A DNA stretch of 49,455 nt. Origin: Chitinophagaceae bacterium. Its GTDB lineage: Bacteria; Bacteroidota; Bacteroidia; Chitinophagales; Chitinophagaceae. Position 1 is the first letter of the stretch, and the number at the start of each line of letters is the position of its first letter. The translations under genes were made by a program, and so were the position numbers. The stretch is taken from positions 1-49,455 of the forward strand of contig JACSRW010000037.1 of NCBI GenBank assembly GCA_014879565.1, read 5' to 3'. Shown piece after piece: positions 1 through 7,453 of the stretch. Below the pieces are notes generated by a model, which saw only the letters and a program-made list of their open reading frames with translations, was not told where the DNA came from and ran no database searches.

Positions 1-192
1 GATATCCGCAGGCAGATTTTCCGCTTTCTCCGCCAGTTCCTGTACATAGTTCTCCCCGAAATCCCTTTGTCCCAGTTCATATAAGGCCAGGATATCTTCA
101 ACCGGTTTGGTCTTGGAGACCGCCACCATGGTTACATTTTTTTCCTGCAATTCCCTGAGTATGGAGATATATGCTTCTTTATTTACTGCCAT
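1..192 (-). CDS. yggS: YggS-family PLP-binding protein, N-terminal part (runs off the left edge)
   Basis: The first 64 codons are visible; the rest lies outside the window. The translation contains VAVSKTKP, where the lysine is the usual pyridoxal-phosphate Schiff-base residue of the YggS/PROSC/YBL036C family, followed by DFGENYVQEL, a hallmark of the family. These proteins are single-domain alanine-racemase-like barrels that buffer and distribute PLP in the cytoplasm; no catalytic activity is established. The ATG at 190-192 sits 7 bases after a TAACTTTG promoter box, which supports this start. The acyl-CoA dehydrogenase upstream on the same strand ends in a hairpin terminator, so this gene probably has its own transcript. 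Identification is firm despite the truncation. Confidence 0.88.
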   Translation of the reverse strand, partial: MAVNKEAYISILRELQEKNVTMVAVSKTKPVEDILALYELGQRDFGENYVQELAEKAENLPADI

Positions 193-199
193 AGCTGTA

Positions 200-207
200 C
201 AAAGTTA
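200..207 (-). promoter_or_regulatory. Bacteroidota -7 box (TAACTTTG) of yggS
   Basis: Perfect match to the TAnnTTTG element read by the Bacteroidota primary sigma factor. It ends 7 bases before the yggS ATG, so the expected transcription start is at or next to the start codon. The region where a -33 element would lie coincides with the T-tract of the upstream terminator. Confidence 0.6.
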
Positions 208-224
208 CCGCAATTACATGGTCA

Positions 225-258
225 TAAAAAAAGCCTGCCCGCTGTTGCTGACAGACTT
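225..258 (-). terminator. Rho-independent terminator of the acyl-CoA dehydrogenase gene
   Basis: On the minus strand an 8-bp stem (AAGTCTGT pairing with GCAGGCTT, including G-T pairs) is followed by a run of seven T. It lies 26 bases after the dehydrogenase stop codon and just before the yggS promoter. Confidence 0.7.
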
Positions 259-283
259 ATTACTTTATACCAGTGTTTAATCG

Positions 284-1438
284 TTATTTCAGAATACTCC
301 GGCTGATCACAATCCGCTGCACTTCACTGGTACCTTCATAAATCTGGGTGATCTTGGCATCCCGCATCAGACGCTCCACATGGTATTCTTTTACATAACC
401 ATAACCGCCGTGAATCTGTACGGCTTCGGTGGTGGTCCACATGGCCGTTTCCGAGGCAAACACTTTGGCCATCGACGAAGAAAGCGCATAATCACTACCG
501 TTATCTTTATCCCAGGCTGCTTTCAGGCAGAGCAGACGCGCGGCCTCGGTCCGGGTGGCCATATCGGCCAGTTTGAAAGCCACGGCCTGATGGTTCATAA
601 TTTCCGTTCCGAAGGCTTTACGGGTTTTGGCGTATTCCCGGGCAAGTTCATACGCGCCGCTGGCAATCCCGAGGGCCTGGGCCGCTATGCCGATCCGTCC
701 GCCAGCCAGGGTTTTCATTGCGAATGTGAATCCAAAACCATCGGCCCCTACCCTGTTTTCCTTCGGCACTTTTACATCGGTGAACATGACCGTATGGGTA
801 TCACTGGCCCGGATACCCATTTTATTTTCTTTGGCCGCGACCGTTACCCCCGGCCAGTGCTTTTCCACAATAAAGCAATTGATGCCCCGGGAACCTTTGG
901 CAGGATCGGTCTGCGCGATCACCAGGTACACCGATGCGGAACCACCGTTGGTAATCCAGTTCTTCGTACCGTTGAGTAAATAATAATCCCCCTTGTCTTC
1001 TGCCGTTGTGCGTTGTGAAGTGGCATCACTGCCTGCCTCCGGTTCACTGAGCATAAAAGCCCCTATATATAATTCACCATCCTTTTCTCCCTGTGCCAGG
1101 GGGGTCAGGTAGTTTTGTTTTTGTTCTTCGGTCCCGAATTCCTGTAAACCGTAACATACCAGACTATTGTTCACACTCATACACACACTTACACTGGCAT
1201 CAATCTTACTGATTTCTTCCATCGCCAGCACATAACTGATCGTATCCAGACCCGATCCGCCATATTCAGGTTTTACCATCATACCCATAAAACCCAGTTC
1301 CGCCAGTTTTTTGATCTGTTCTTTCGGAAACTGCTGTTTCTCATCCCGTTCAATTACCCCGGGCAAACATTCCTGCCGGGCAAAATCACGGGCTGCCTGA
1401 CGGATCATCTCCTGTTCTTCATTCAGTTGAAATAACAT
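284..1438 (-). CDS. Acyl-CoA dehydrogenase
   Basis: A 384-residue flavoprotein of normal length for the short/medium/branched-chain acyl-CoA dehydrogenase family, catalysing alpha,beta-dehydrogenation of acyl-CoA in fatty-acid or branched-chain amino-acid breakdown and passing electrons to ETF. Visible marks are MLSEPEAGSD and KNWITNGG in the middle domain (FAD/substrate binding), the helical C-terminal domain with IHGGYGY, and the YEGTSEVQR motif near residues 367-375, whose Glu368 is in the catalytic-base position of the short- and medium-chain enzymes. The start codon follows a perfect TATCTTTG box by 36 bases, and a 14-base dyad lies in that leader. No ETF or thiolase gene is adjacent, so the chain-length preference cannot be read from context. 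Confidence 0.95.
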   Translation of the reverse strand: MLFQLNEEQEMIRQAARDFARQECLPGVIERDEKQQFPKEQIKKLAELGFMGMMVKPEYGGSGLDTISYVLAMEEISKIDASVSVCMSVNNSLVCYGLQEFGTEEQKQNYLTPLAQGEKDGELYIGAFMLSEPEAGSDATSQRTTAEDKGDYYLLNGTKNWITNGGSASVYLVIAQTDPAKGSRGINCFIVEKHWPGVTVAAKENKMGIRASDTHTVMFTDVKVPKENRVGADGFGFTFAMKTLAGGRIGIAAQALGIASGAYELAREYAKTRKAFGTEIMNHQAVAFKLADMATRTEAARLLCLKAAWDKDNGSDYALSSSMAKVFASETAMWTTTEAVQIHGGYGYVKEYHVERLMRDAKITQIYEGTSEVQRIVISRSILK

Positions 1439-1456
1439 ATGATAATTTTTACTATT

Positions 1457-1470
1457 CTAACAAGTGTTAG
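1457..1470. promoter_or_regulatory. Inverted repeat at the predicted transcription start of the acyl-CoA dehydrogenase
   Basis: CTAACA and TGTTAG form a perfect 6-bp dyad around a 2-base centre. It begins 4 bases downstream of the -7 box and covers the predicted start site, a typical place for a repressor operator. The regulator is unknown; a TetR-type fatty-acid sensor is only a guess. Confidence 0.4.
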
Positions 1471-1474
1471 GAAA

Positions 1475-1482
1475 CAAAGATA
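1475..1482 (-). promoter_or_regulatory. -7 box (TATCTTTG) of the acyl-CoA dehydrogenase gene
   Basis: Perfect TAnnTTTG match on the minus strand, 36 bases before the ATG at 1436-1438. This gives a leader of about 30 bases, longer than most in this window. Confidence 0.6.
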
Positions 1483-1574
1483 GGGGCTGGAATAATATTA
1501 CAAAGTCTTCCTGAAATTTGTGCATAAAAAGATGCGCTATATTAAACAGACATAAGCTGTTAGCAAATTTGGAC

Positions 1575-1582
1575 TACCTTTG
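1575..1582 (+). promoter_or_regulatory. -7 box (TACCTTTG) of ccmE
   Basis: Perfect TAnnTTTG match, 17 bases before the ccmE ATG. It probably drives ccmE and ccmF together, since no comparable box is seen in the 42 bases between them. Confidence 0.6.
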
Positions 1583-1599
1583 CCGGGCAAACAATTACC

Positions 1600-2016
1600 A
1601 TGAAGAAAATACATATCATTCTGCTGGTGCTGGTGGCGGGTTCAATCGCGGTGCTGATGAGTTTTCTGAAAACATCCAGTACCTATGATACGATTGAAAC
1701 AGCCATGGCCAAGCCCGGCAAATTCGTACACCTGATGGCCAAACTGGACAAAACCCAGCCCATTGAATACGATGCGGTGAAAAATCCCAATTTCCTGAGT
1801 TTTACGGCTGTTGACAGTACCGGCAAATCCATGAAAGTGATTTACCGCAATGCCAAACCGGATAACCTGGAACTCAGCGACAAACTGGTACTGAAAGGCA
1901 AATACACCGACGGCTTGTTTGACTGCCAGGACATCCAGACCAAATGTCCTTCCAAATACAAGGAAGAACAGGCCAAAGGCGGCACACATCCCGGCAATAT
2001 TCCTCAGAGCAAATAA
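1600..2016 (+). CDS. ccmE: Cytochrome c maturation heme chaperone CcmE, CxxxY type
   Basis: A 138-residue membrane-anchored protein: one N-terminal transmembrane segment (about residues 4-22), then an OB-fold domain with TVDSTG-like strands and LVLKGKY. CcmE binds heme covalently and delivers it to the CcmF heme lyase on the outer face of the cytoplasmic membrane. In classical CcmE the heme ligand is a histidine in an HxxxY motif; here the equivalent segment reads CPSKY, with Cys116 and Tyr120, which is the CxxxY variant described for Desulfovibrio and archaea. A further cysteine is at 109. The tail is hydrophilic. The neighbour 42 bases downstream is ccmF, which supports the assignment. Confidence 0.9.
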   Translation: MKKIHIILLVLVAGSIAVLMSFLKTSSTYDTIETAMAKPGKFVHLMAKLDKTQPIEYDAVKNPNFLSFTAVDSTGKSMKVIYRNAKPDNLELSDKLVLKGKYTDGLFDCQDIQTKCPSKYKEEQAKGGTHPGNIPQSK

Positions 2017-2058
2017 TCAGTACCGGCATAACCGGACATTGACTACAAAAACCAAGGC

Positions 2059-4530
2059 ATGGACTATATCGGCGAACAGCTTCTCCCCGGACAACTCGGA
2101 CATTTCTTTATTATACTTTCCATGGTCGCGGCCCTGCTCGCTTCCGTTGCTTATTTCTTATCGGCACAGGCCAAAAATCCGGGTGATGAAAACGCCTGGA
2201 AAAAACTGGGGCGTATCGCCTTTCTCACCCAGGTCTTTTCCATTTTCGCAGTTTTCGGACTGCTCTTTTACATCATCCATAATCACCTGTTTGAGTATCA
2301 TTATGCCTGGAAACACAGCAGCCGTTCCCTGGAATTAAAATACCTGCTTTCCTGTTTCTGGGAAGGCCAGGAAGGGAGTTTCCTGCTCTGGAGTGCCTGT
2401 CATGCCATTCTCGGCAGTATCCTGATCAAACGCAGCGGACAATGGGAAGCTCCGGTGATGTCGGTACTCAGTATTACACAATTTGCCCTCGCCACCATGG
2501 TGGCCGGACTTTATATATTCGGGTGGAAGATGGGGTCCAATCCCTTTATCCTGCTGCGCGACAGCGGAGTCTTTGACAATGCCCCGGCCATGCATGTCAA
2601 TTTTGACATTAACCAGCCGGTGCGGCCCGATTATCTCCAGTCTGTTACCGATGGCAATGACCTGAATCCCCTCCTTCAGAATTACTGGATGGTGATTCAT
2701 CCTCCCTTCCTCTTTATGGGTTTTGCCTCCACTACCATACCTTTTGCTTTCGCCATGGCGGGTCTGTGGAAAAAACAATACGGGGAATGGACCAAACCGG
2801 CTCTTCCCTGGGCCTTATTCTCCGCCGCTGTACTGGGTGTGGGGATTATGATGGGTGGCATGTGGGCCTACGAATCACTCACTTTTGGTGGTTACTGGGC
2901 CTGGGACCCCGTGGAGAATGCCTCCCTGGTACCCTGGATGATCGGTATTTCCGGCATACATACCCTGCTGATCTACCGGCACAGCGGACACTCCCTCCGG
3001 GCCACCTACCTCTTTTTTATTCTTTCGTTTGGCTTTGTTCTCTATTCTACTTTTCTGACCAGAAGCGGAATTCTCGGGGAAGCCTCGGTACATGCGTTTA
3101 CTGATCTGGGTATGAACTGGCAGCTCTCGGCCTTCCTCTTTGCATTTACCATTCCGCCACTGATTTATTTTGCCAGGAATTACCGCAAAATCCCATCCGT
3201 TCAGCAGGAAGAAAATATATCCTCCCGTGAATTCTGGATTTTCATCGGCGCCCTCGTTTTTTTCCTTTCCGCCATCGTGATTATCGGACAGACCTCCACC
3301 CCGGTGCTGAATAAAGTCCTGGGCACGAATATTGCCCCGCCGGAAGATGCCGAATTCTCCTATAACAGTATCCAGATTTATGTGGCCATCATTGTAGCCG
3401 CCCTGACCGCTTTCTCCCAGTACCTGCGGTATAAGGATACGCCCCGTGCTTTTTTCTGGAAAAAAATGCTGATCCCCGGTATCATTACCCTGGTTTTCTG
3501 TGCGCTTTTCCTCCTGCTGGGGGACATTAAATATGACCGGAAAGGTCCGGTTTTCAACGGTTCTATCTGGCTGGCTGTCTTCTGCAGTATCTATACCATT
3601 GTGGCCAACTTCTCCTATATCTGGCTGGGTTTAAAAGGAAAACTCCGGCTTTCCGGCGGTTCTGTGGCGCACGTGGGTTTTGGCATGGTACTGCTGGGCA
3701 TCCTGATTTCCTCTTCCAACAAGGATATTCTTTCCAATAATATCGGCGGCATACCCGCTCCCCTTGCAGAAGGAGAAAATCCCCGGGAAAACCTTACCCT
3801 GATCAAGGACATGACCGCCAATATGGGCCGGTATTCCCTGACCTATCTGGGCGACTCAGCTCATCCTAAAAAAGAACAATGGTATTATAAAATCAGGGTA
3901 AAAAGCAACGACGGGAAAGAAGATTTTGTGTTGATGCCGAATGCCTTTGTTAATTATAAGGGAAATGAAGGGCTGATGGCCAACCCCGATGCCCGCCATT
4001 ACTGGGATCACGATGTATTTGCCTATATCACTTCTGTTCCCAATCCCGATAATGCAAAAGATACCGCCAGTTTTAAACCTTATACCCGCAAACCCGGCGA
4101 TTCTCTTTTCTACAGCAACGGATATATTGTGATCAATGAACTGAAAAGAAGGGACAGCGTACCGGAAGATCTCTTTGGAAAAGAAGGATTTCTTTATGAA
4201 CTGCCCTTAACAATTCACTCCAAAACCGGATCCATTTATACTGTCACCACCCATCTGGCCAATGCCAAAACCGGGTATTTTGCCCTGCCTGATACAGTGC
4301 CTTCAGAAAGCCTGGTGCTGCAGTTGCAGAAAGTGAATCCCGATCAGACCATGGAACTGGGGGTAAAAGAATCGGGTGCTGTGATGAAGTATGTCACACT
4401 CAAGGCCTACCGCTATCCCATGATCCGTCTGCTCTGGTACGGGGTATGGATCACAGCTATAGGTATCCTGATCAGCATGGTACACCGCATCCGGATGAAC
4501 CGCCGGAAGAGCCAGGAACAAACAGTTTAA
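2059..4530 (+). CDS. ccmF: Cytochrome c heme lyase subunit CcmF
   Basis: A large polytopic membrane protein of 823 residues in the CcmF/CcsA heme-handling superfamily. The tryptophan-rich WWD-type motif is clear at about residues 276-292 (FGGYWAWDPVENASLVPW), flanked by conserved histidines in surrounding loops (for example WMVIHPPFLF). Many transmembrane helices occupy the first two thirds; after about residue 540 a large periplasmic domain follows, closed by a final transmembrane helix near residues 795-812. It ligates heme from CcmE onto apocytochrome CxxCH motifs. Its length is greater than the proteobacterial average of about 650 because of the periplasmic part. It follows ccmE in the same orientation and is probably cotranscribed with it. 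Confidence 0.92.
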   Translation: MDYIGEQLLPGQLGHFFIILSMVAALLASVAYFLSAQAKNPGDENAWKKLGRIAFLTQVFSIFAVFGLLFYIIHNHLFEYHYAWKHSSRSLELKYLLSCFWEGQEGSFLLWSACHAILGSILIKRSGQWEAPVMSVLSITQFALATMVAGLYIFGWKMGSNPFILLRDSGVFDNAPAMHVNFDINQPVRPDYLQSVTDGNDLNPLLQNYWMVIHPPFLFMGFASTTIPFAFAMAGLWKKQYGEWTKPALPWALFSAAVLGVGIMMGGMWAYESLTFGGYWAWDPVENASLVPWMIGISGIHTLLIYRHSGHSLRATYLFFILSFGFVLYSTFLTRSGILGEASVHAFTDLGMNWQLSAFLFAFTIPPLIYFARNYRKIPSVQQEENISSREFWIFIGALVFFLSAIVIIGQTSTPVLNKVLGTNIAPPEDAEFSYNSIQIYVAIIVAALTAFSQYLRYKDTPRAFFWKKMLIPGIITLVFCALFLLLGDIKYDRKGPVFNGSIWLAVFCSIYTIVANFSYIWLGLKGKLRLSGGSVAHVGFGMVLLGILISSSNKDILSNNIGGIPAPLAEGENPRENLTLIKDMTANMGRYSLTYLGDSAHPKKEQWYYKIRVKSNDGKEDFVLMPNAFVNYKGNEGLMANPDARHYWDHDVFAYITSVPNPDNAKDTASFKPYTRKPGDSLFYSNGYIVINELKRRDSVPEDLFGKEGFLYELPLTIHSKTGSIYTVTTHLANAKTGYFALPDTVPSESLVLQLQKVNPDQTMELGVKESGAVMKYVTLKAYRYPMIRLLWYGVWITAIGILISMVHRIRMNRRKSQEQTV

Positions 4531-4594
4531 CCTTTTGCAAACAGCCTTTTGCCGCTTTTCCCTGTCCTGTACTGGGAAAACCCGCCCCTTTGAC

Positions 4595-4602
4595 TAATTT
4601 TA
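4595..4602 (+). promoter_or_regulatory. Probable -7 box (TAATTTTA) of the DUF4294 gene
   Basis: Seven of eight positions match TAnnTTTG. It ends 7 bases before the ATG at 4610 and would give an almost leaderless transcript, as at other genes here. Confidence 0.4.
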
Positions 4603-4609
4603 TACCGGC

Positions 4610-5311
4610 ATGCGGCGCCTTTGCAGACATATTACCCTGACCATCTTTCTTTCGGGAATGGGATTGTGGCTTCCCGCCCAGGTGGTATTGCCCGAGCCTG
4701 CAGCGGATTCAACTGATTATGCCCTTCAGTTTATGAAGGAGCAACGCAAAAAATGGGGCCCGAATGACACAATCATTTTACCCGCTATCTGGTATCAAAA
4801 TGAAATAGTGAATTACAAGGAAATGGAAATGGCCTGGGTATCCAACCTTTCCCCTGAAAAACTCCGCAAATACATAGAAGAATGGACCCGTTTACGCAAT
4901 GCTGTTTATGTTACCTACCCCTATGCCCGGATTGCAGGCGCCACCATCAATGAAATTAACCTGAATATGCAGGGCGTAAGCGGCCGGAAAGCCCGGAAAG
5001 AAATAATCAAGACCCGGGAAAAAGAACTGAAGAAAGAATTTACAGAGCCCCTCACCAACCTCTCTGTATACCAGGGCAAAATTCTGATGAAACTGATCAA
5101 CCGGCAAACCGGCAACAATTGCTACGAGATCATAAAGGAATACAAAGGGGGGCTGAATGCCCGCTTTTACCAGACTGTGGCCTTTTTTGTCGGGGGCAAC
5201 CTGAAACAGGAATGGGATCTGGCCAAAAACAAAATTGACCGGGATATTGAAAATATTGTCCGTGAAATTGATGGTACCTGGTATGGCAACCCCTACCGTA
5301 ACCGCTACTGA
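4610..5311 (+). CDS. DUF4294 domain-containing exported protein
   Basis: A 233-residue protein with an N-terminal signal peptide (cleavage expected after the alanine near residue 23, LWLPAQ). The body matches the Bacteroidota-restricted DUF4294 family as I remember it: a tract around residues 60-110 with LPAIWYQNEIV, VYVTYPYARIAGATINEIN, then a charged helical region (residues 115-150) and LSVYQGKILMKLINRQTGNN. Its function is unknown. The ATG lies 7 bases after a near-consensus -7 box. It sits between the cytochrome c maturation genes and bshB1; no functional link is evident. Confidence 0.82.
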   Translation: MRRLCRHITLTIFLSGMGLWLPAQVVLPEPAADSTDYALQFMKEQRKKWGPNDTIILPAIWYQNEIVNYKEMEMAWVSNLSPEKLRKYIEEWTRLRNAVYVTYPYARIAGATINEINLNMQGVSGRKARKEIIKTREKELKKEFTEPLTNLSVYQGKILMKLINRQTGNNCYEIIKEYKGGLNARFYQTVAFFVGGNLKQEWDLAKNKIDRDIENIVREIDGTWYGNPYRNRY

Positions 5312-5336
5312 CGAGTCAACTCTCCCCTGAAACAAA

Positions 5337-5344
5337 TAACTTTG
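5337..5344 (+). promoter_or_regulatory. -7 box (TAACTTTG) of bshB1
   Basis: Perfect TAnnTTTG match, 21 bases before the bshB1 ATG. Confidence 0.6.
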
Positions 5345-5365
5345 CCCGGTTAAAAAGCGTAAAAA

Positions 5366-6103
5366 ATGAAAGTGGATATCCTCGCAATCGGCGTGCATCC
5401 CGATGATGTGGAACTTGGCTGTTCCGGCACCCTGATCAATGAAATTAATAAGGGTAAAAAAGTGGCCATCCTCGATCTGACCCAGGGTGAACTCGGCACA
5501 CGCGGCACTGTGGAAACCCGTTATGAGGAAGCCGCCCGGGCCGCCATGATTATGGGTATACATGCCCGCGAAAACCTGAAAATGCGGGATGGCTTTTTCC
5601 GGAATGATGAAGAACACCAGCGGCTGCTGATCGCGGCGATCCGTAAATACCGGCCTTCTATTGTCATTGGTAATATTCTGCGTGACCGCCATCCGGATCA
5701 TGGCCGGGCCGGGAACCTGATCGGCGACAGCTGTTTTCTATCCGGACTGGCCAAAATTGAAACCCTGGATGAAACGGGAAAACCGCAGGAAAGATGGCGG
5801 CCTGCCTATGTCCTGCAATATATCCAGGACTGGTACCATGAACCCGACTTCCTGATTGACATCAGCGCCGTATTTGAGCAGCGGATGAAAGCAATAGAGG
5901 CATACAGTACGCAATTTTATACCGGTCCGGCAAGCCAGGATGGCCCCCAAACCTATATTTCCAAACCCGGCTTCCTGGATTCCGTAATTGCCCGTGCCCG
6001 CATGTTCGGTAAACGAATCGGGGTGGAATATGCGGAAGGTTTTCTGAGTGAAAAGAAACTGGGGCTGCAGAACCTGGATGCCCTTATTCTGAATGAAACC
6101 TGA
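5366..6103 (+). CDS. bshB1: Bacillithiol biosynthesis deacetylase BshB1
   Basis: A 245-residue PIG-L/LmbE-fold zinc hydrolase that removes the acetyl group from N-acetylglucosaminyl-malate, the second step of bacillithiol synthesis. The metal-binding HPDDVELGC motif starts at His11 and a second histidine motif, RDRHPDHGRAG, lies near residue 112. The segment LTQGELGTRGT around residues 38-48 is typical of BshB1. Length is normal. The partner bshC lies at 28872-30473; bshA is not in the window. It has its own promoter box and is not obviously in an operon. Confidence 0.93.
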   Translation: MKVDILAIGVHPDDVELGCSGTLINEINKGKKVAILDLTQGELGTRGTVETRYEEAARAAMIMGIHARENLKMRDGFFRNDEEHQRLLIAAIRKYRPSIVIGNILRDRHPDHGRAGNLIGDSCFLSGLAKIETLDETGKPQERWRPAYVLQYIQDWYHEPDFLIDISAVFEQRMKAIEAYSTQFYTGPASQDGPQTYISKPGFLDSVIARARMFGKRIGVEYAEGFLSEKKLGLQNLDALILNET

Positions 6104-6182
6104 TGACAAATCGCTATATGTCAGACTGCAGTCAATTTCTTACTAATCACCTGTTTTATCATCAATTACAGGCGTTATTTAT

Positions 6183-6190
6183 TAACTTTG
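6183..6190 (+). promoter_or_regulatory. -7 box (TAACTTTG) of the fatty-acid desaturase
   Basis: Perfect TAnnTTTG match. It lies 19 bases before the TTG at 6210 and decides that start, since there is no suitable in-frame ATG nearby. Confidence 0.6.
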
Positions 6191-6209
6191 CGCTTTAAAT
6201 ATCTGTCAC

Positions 6210-7280
6210 TTGGTACATCTGCCCAAATTCCCGGGAGCCACTCCCTCTTTTCACGCTGAACTCAAAAAAAGGATTAATGATTATTTCCGGGAGACCGGAA
6301 AAGCCTATACCGGTAATTTTCAGCTCTACTTTAAAGCCATCCTGCTGGTAACAGCCTACCTGGCCATCTATACCCACCTGGTATTTTATACGCCTGTAAC
6401 CTGGCTGGCAGTCCTGGAATGTATTGTCCTTGGCGGACTCACCGCCGCTATAGGCTTTAACATTATGCACGACGGTATGCATGGCAGTTTTAGTAAACAC
6501 AAGTGGGTGAATGCCCTTGCCGGACTGTCGCTGAATTTTCTGGGCGCGAATAACTTTATGTGGAAGACCAAACACAATATCATTCACCATACCTATACCA
6601 ATATTGACGGCATGGATGATGATATTGAAGCCAGGCCTCTTCTTCGTCTCTGCGACACACAGAAGTATTATAAAATACACCGCTTCCAGCACTGGTATTT
6701 CTGGGCGGCTTATTCTCTCTTGTATATCTGGTGGGTTTTTGTCACCGATTATAAAAAGTATTTCCAGAAAAGAATTGGTGAGATTCCCCTGAAGCCTATG
6801 CATTTCTGGGACCATGTTTCCTTCTGGGGCTTCAAGCTGCTCTATATCGTGGTTTTTGTGCTGATCCCCATCTGGCAGGTTGGTTTTGGCGCCTGGCTGG
6901 GAGGTTTCCTGATTTTCGGTCTTTTTGCCGGATTTGTACTGAGTATTGTATTCCAGCTGGCTCATACCGTGGAAGACACCCAATTCCCTCATGCCAACCA
7001 GGAGCATAAAATGGAAGATGAATGGGCCATCCACCAGTTACGCACCACCGCCAATTTTGCCACTAACAACAAAGTGATTTCCTGGCTTCTGGGTGGGTTG
7101 AATTTCCAGGTAGAACACCACCTGTTCCCCAAAATCTCCCATGTGCATTATCCCGCCATCAGCCGCATCGTCCGGAAAGCCTGCGCTGATTTCAATATCC
7201 GGTATATTGAATACCCGAAAATGCGGGTGGCCGTAGCCTCCCATGTGCATCATCTGAAGAACCTGAGCCGGAAGGGATAG
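6210..7280 (+). CDS. Membrane fatty-acid desaturase, TTG start
   Basis: A 356-residue integral membrane di-iron desaturase of the front-end/linoleoyl-CoA (DesA3/FADS-like) type without a cytochrome b5 domain. The three histidine boxes are all present: HDGMH (87-91), HNIIHH (122-127) and QVEHH (300-304, with the Q typical of front-end enzymes). Hydrophobic segments occur at about 41-60, 66-86, 163-180, 207-222 and 228-250. The reading frame opens with TTG; the next in-frame ATG is deep inside the first histidine box region, so TTG is the likely start and the promoter box 19 bases upstream agrees. It probably introduces double bonds into membrane acyl chains. The exact regiochemistry cannot be read from sequence. 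Confidence 0.9.
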   Translation: MVHLPKFPGATPSFHAELKKRINDYFRETGKAYTGNFQLYFKAILLVTAYLAIYTHLVFYTPVTWLAVLECIVLGGLTAAIGFNIMHDGMHGSFSKHKWVNALAGLSLNFLGANNFMWKTKHNIIHHTYTNIDGMDDDIEARPLLRLCDTQKYYKIHRFQHWYFWAAYSLLYIWWVFVTDYKKYFQKRIGEIPLKPMHFWDHVSFWGFKLLYIVVFVLIPIWQVGFGAWLGGFLIFGLFAGFVLSIVFQLAHTVEDTQFPHANQEHKMEDEWAIHQLRTTANFATNNKVISWLLGGLNFQVEHHLFPKISHVHYPAISRIVRKACADFNIRYIEYPKMRVAVASHVHHLKNLSRKG

Positions 7281-7290
7281 GATCAGATTA

Positions 7291-7318
7291 GTTAGCAGTT
7301 AGCAGTTAGTAGTTTGAA
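7291..7318. repeat. Heptamer array GTTAGCA x3-4
   Basis: GTTAGCA, GTTAGCA, GTTAGTA, GTTTGAA follow one another in exact 7-base phase, 10 bases after the desaturase stop codon. This is one of the family of short-period arrays in the spacers of this window. Confidence 0.75.
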
Positions 7319-7330
7319 GGTAGCGGGACT

Positions 7331-7354
7331 TTCCGGGAGTGGCTTCCCCCGGAA
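7331..7354. other. Hairpin in the desaturase-agmatinase spacer
   Basis: TTCCGGG and CCCGGAA form a 7-bp stem with a 10-base loop. There is no T-run after it on either strand, so it may be a Rho-independent structure or an mRNA 3'-end stabiliser. The rest of this 173-base spacer shows a weak TAACTTGC element about 24 bases before the next ATG and nothing else clear. Confidence 0.4.
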
Positions 7355-7453
7355 GCTGCTCAGCCAGTCAGCTTATCAACCGGTAACGGGTTCAACATTT
7401 CAATCCTGGCATTCATTTTCCGCTTAACTTGCACTGTTTTTCAATTTTAACCG

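Noticed and set aside
6124-6133. Palindrome GACTGCAGTC upstream of the desaturase
   Set aside because: It is only 10 bases, about 50 bases upstream of the -7 box, and a single occurrence; this is within what chance gives in 49 kb.
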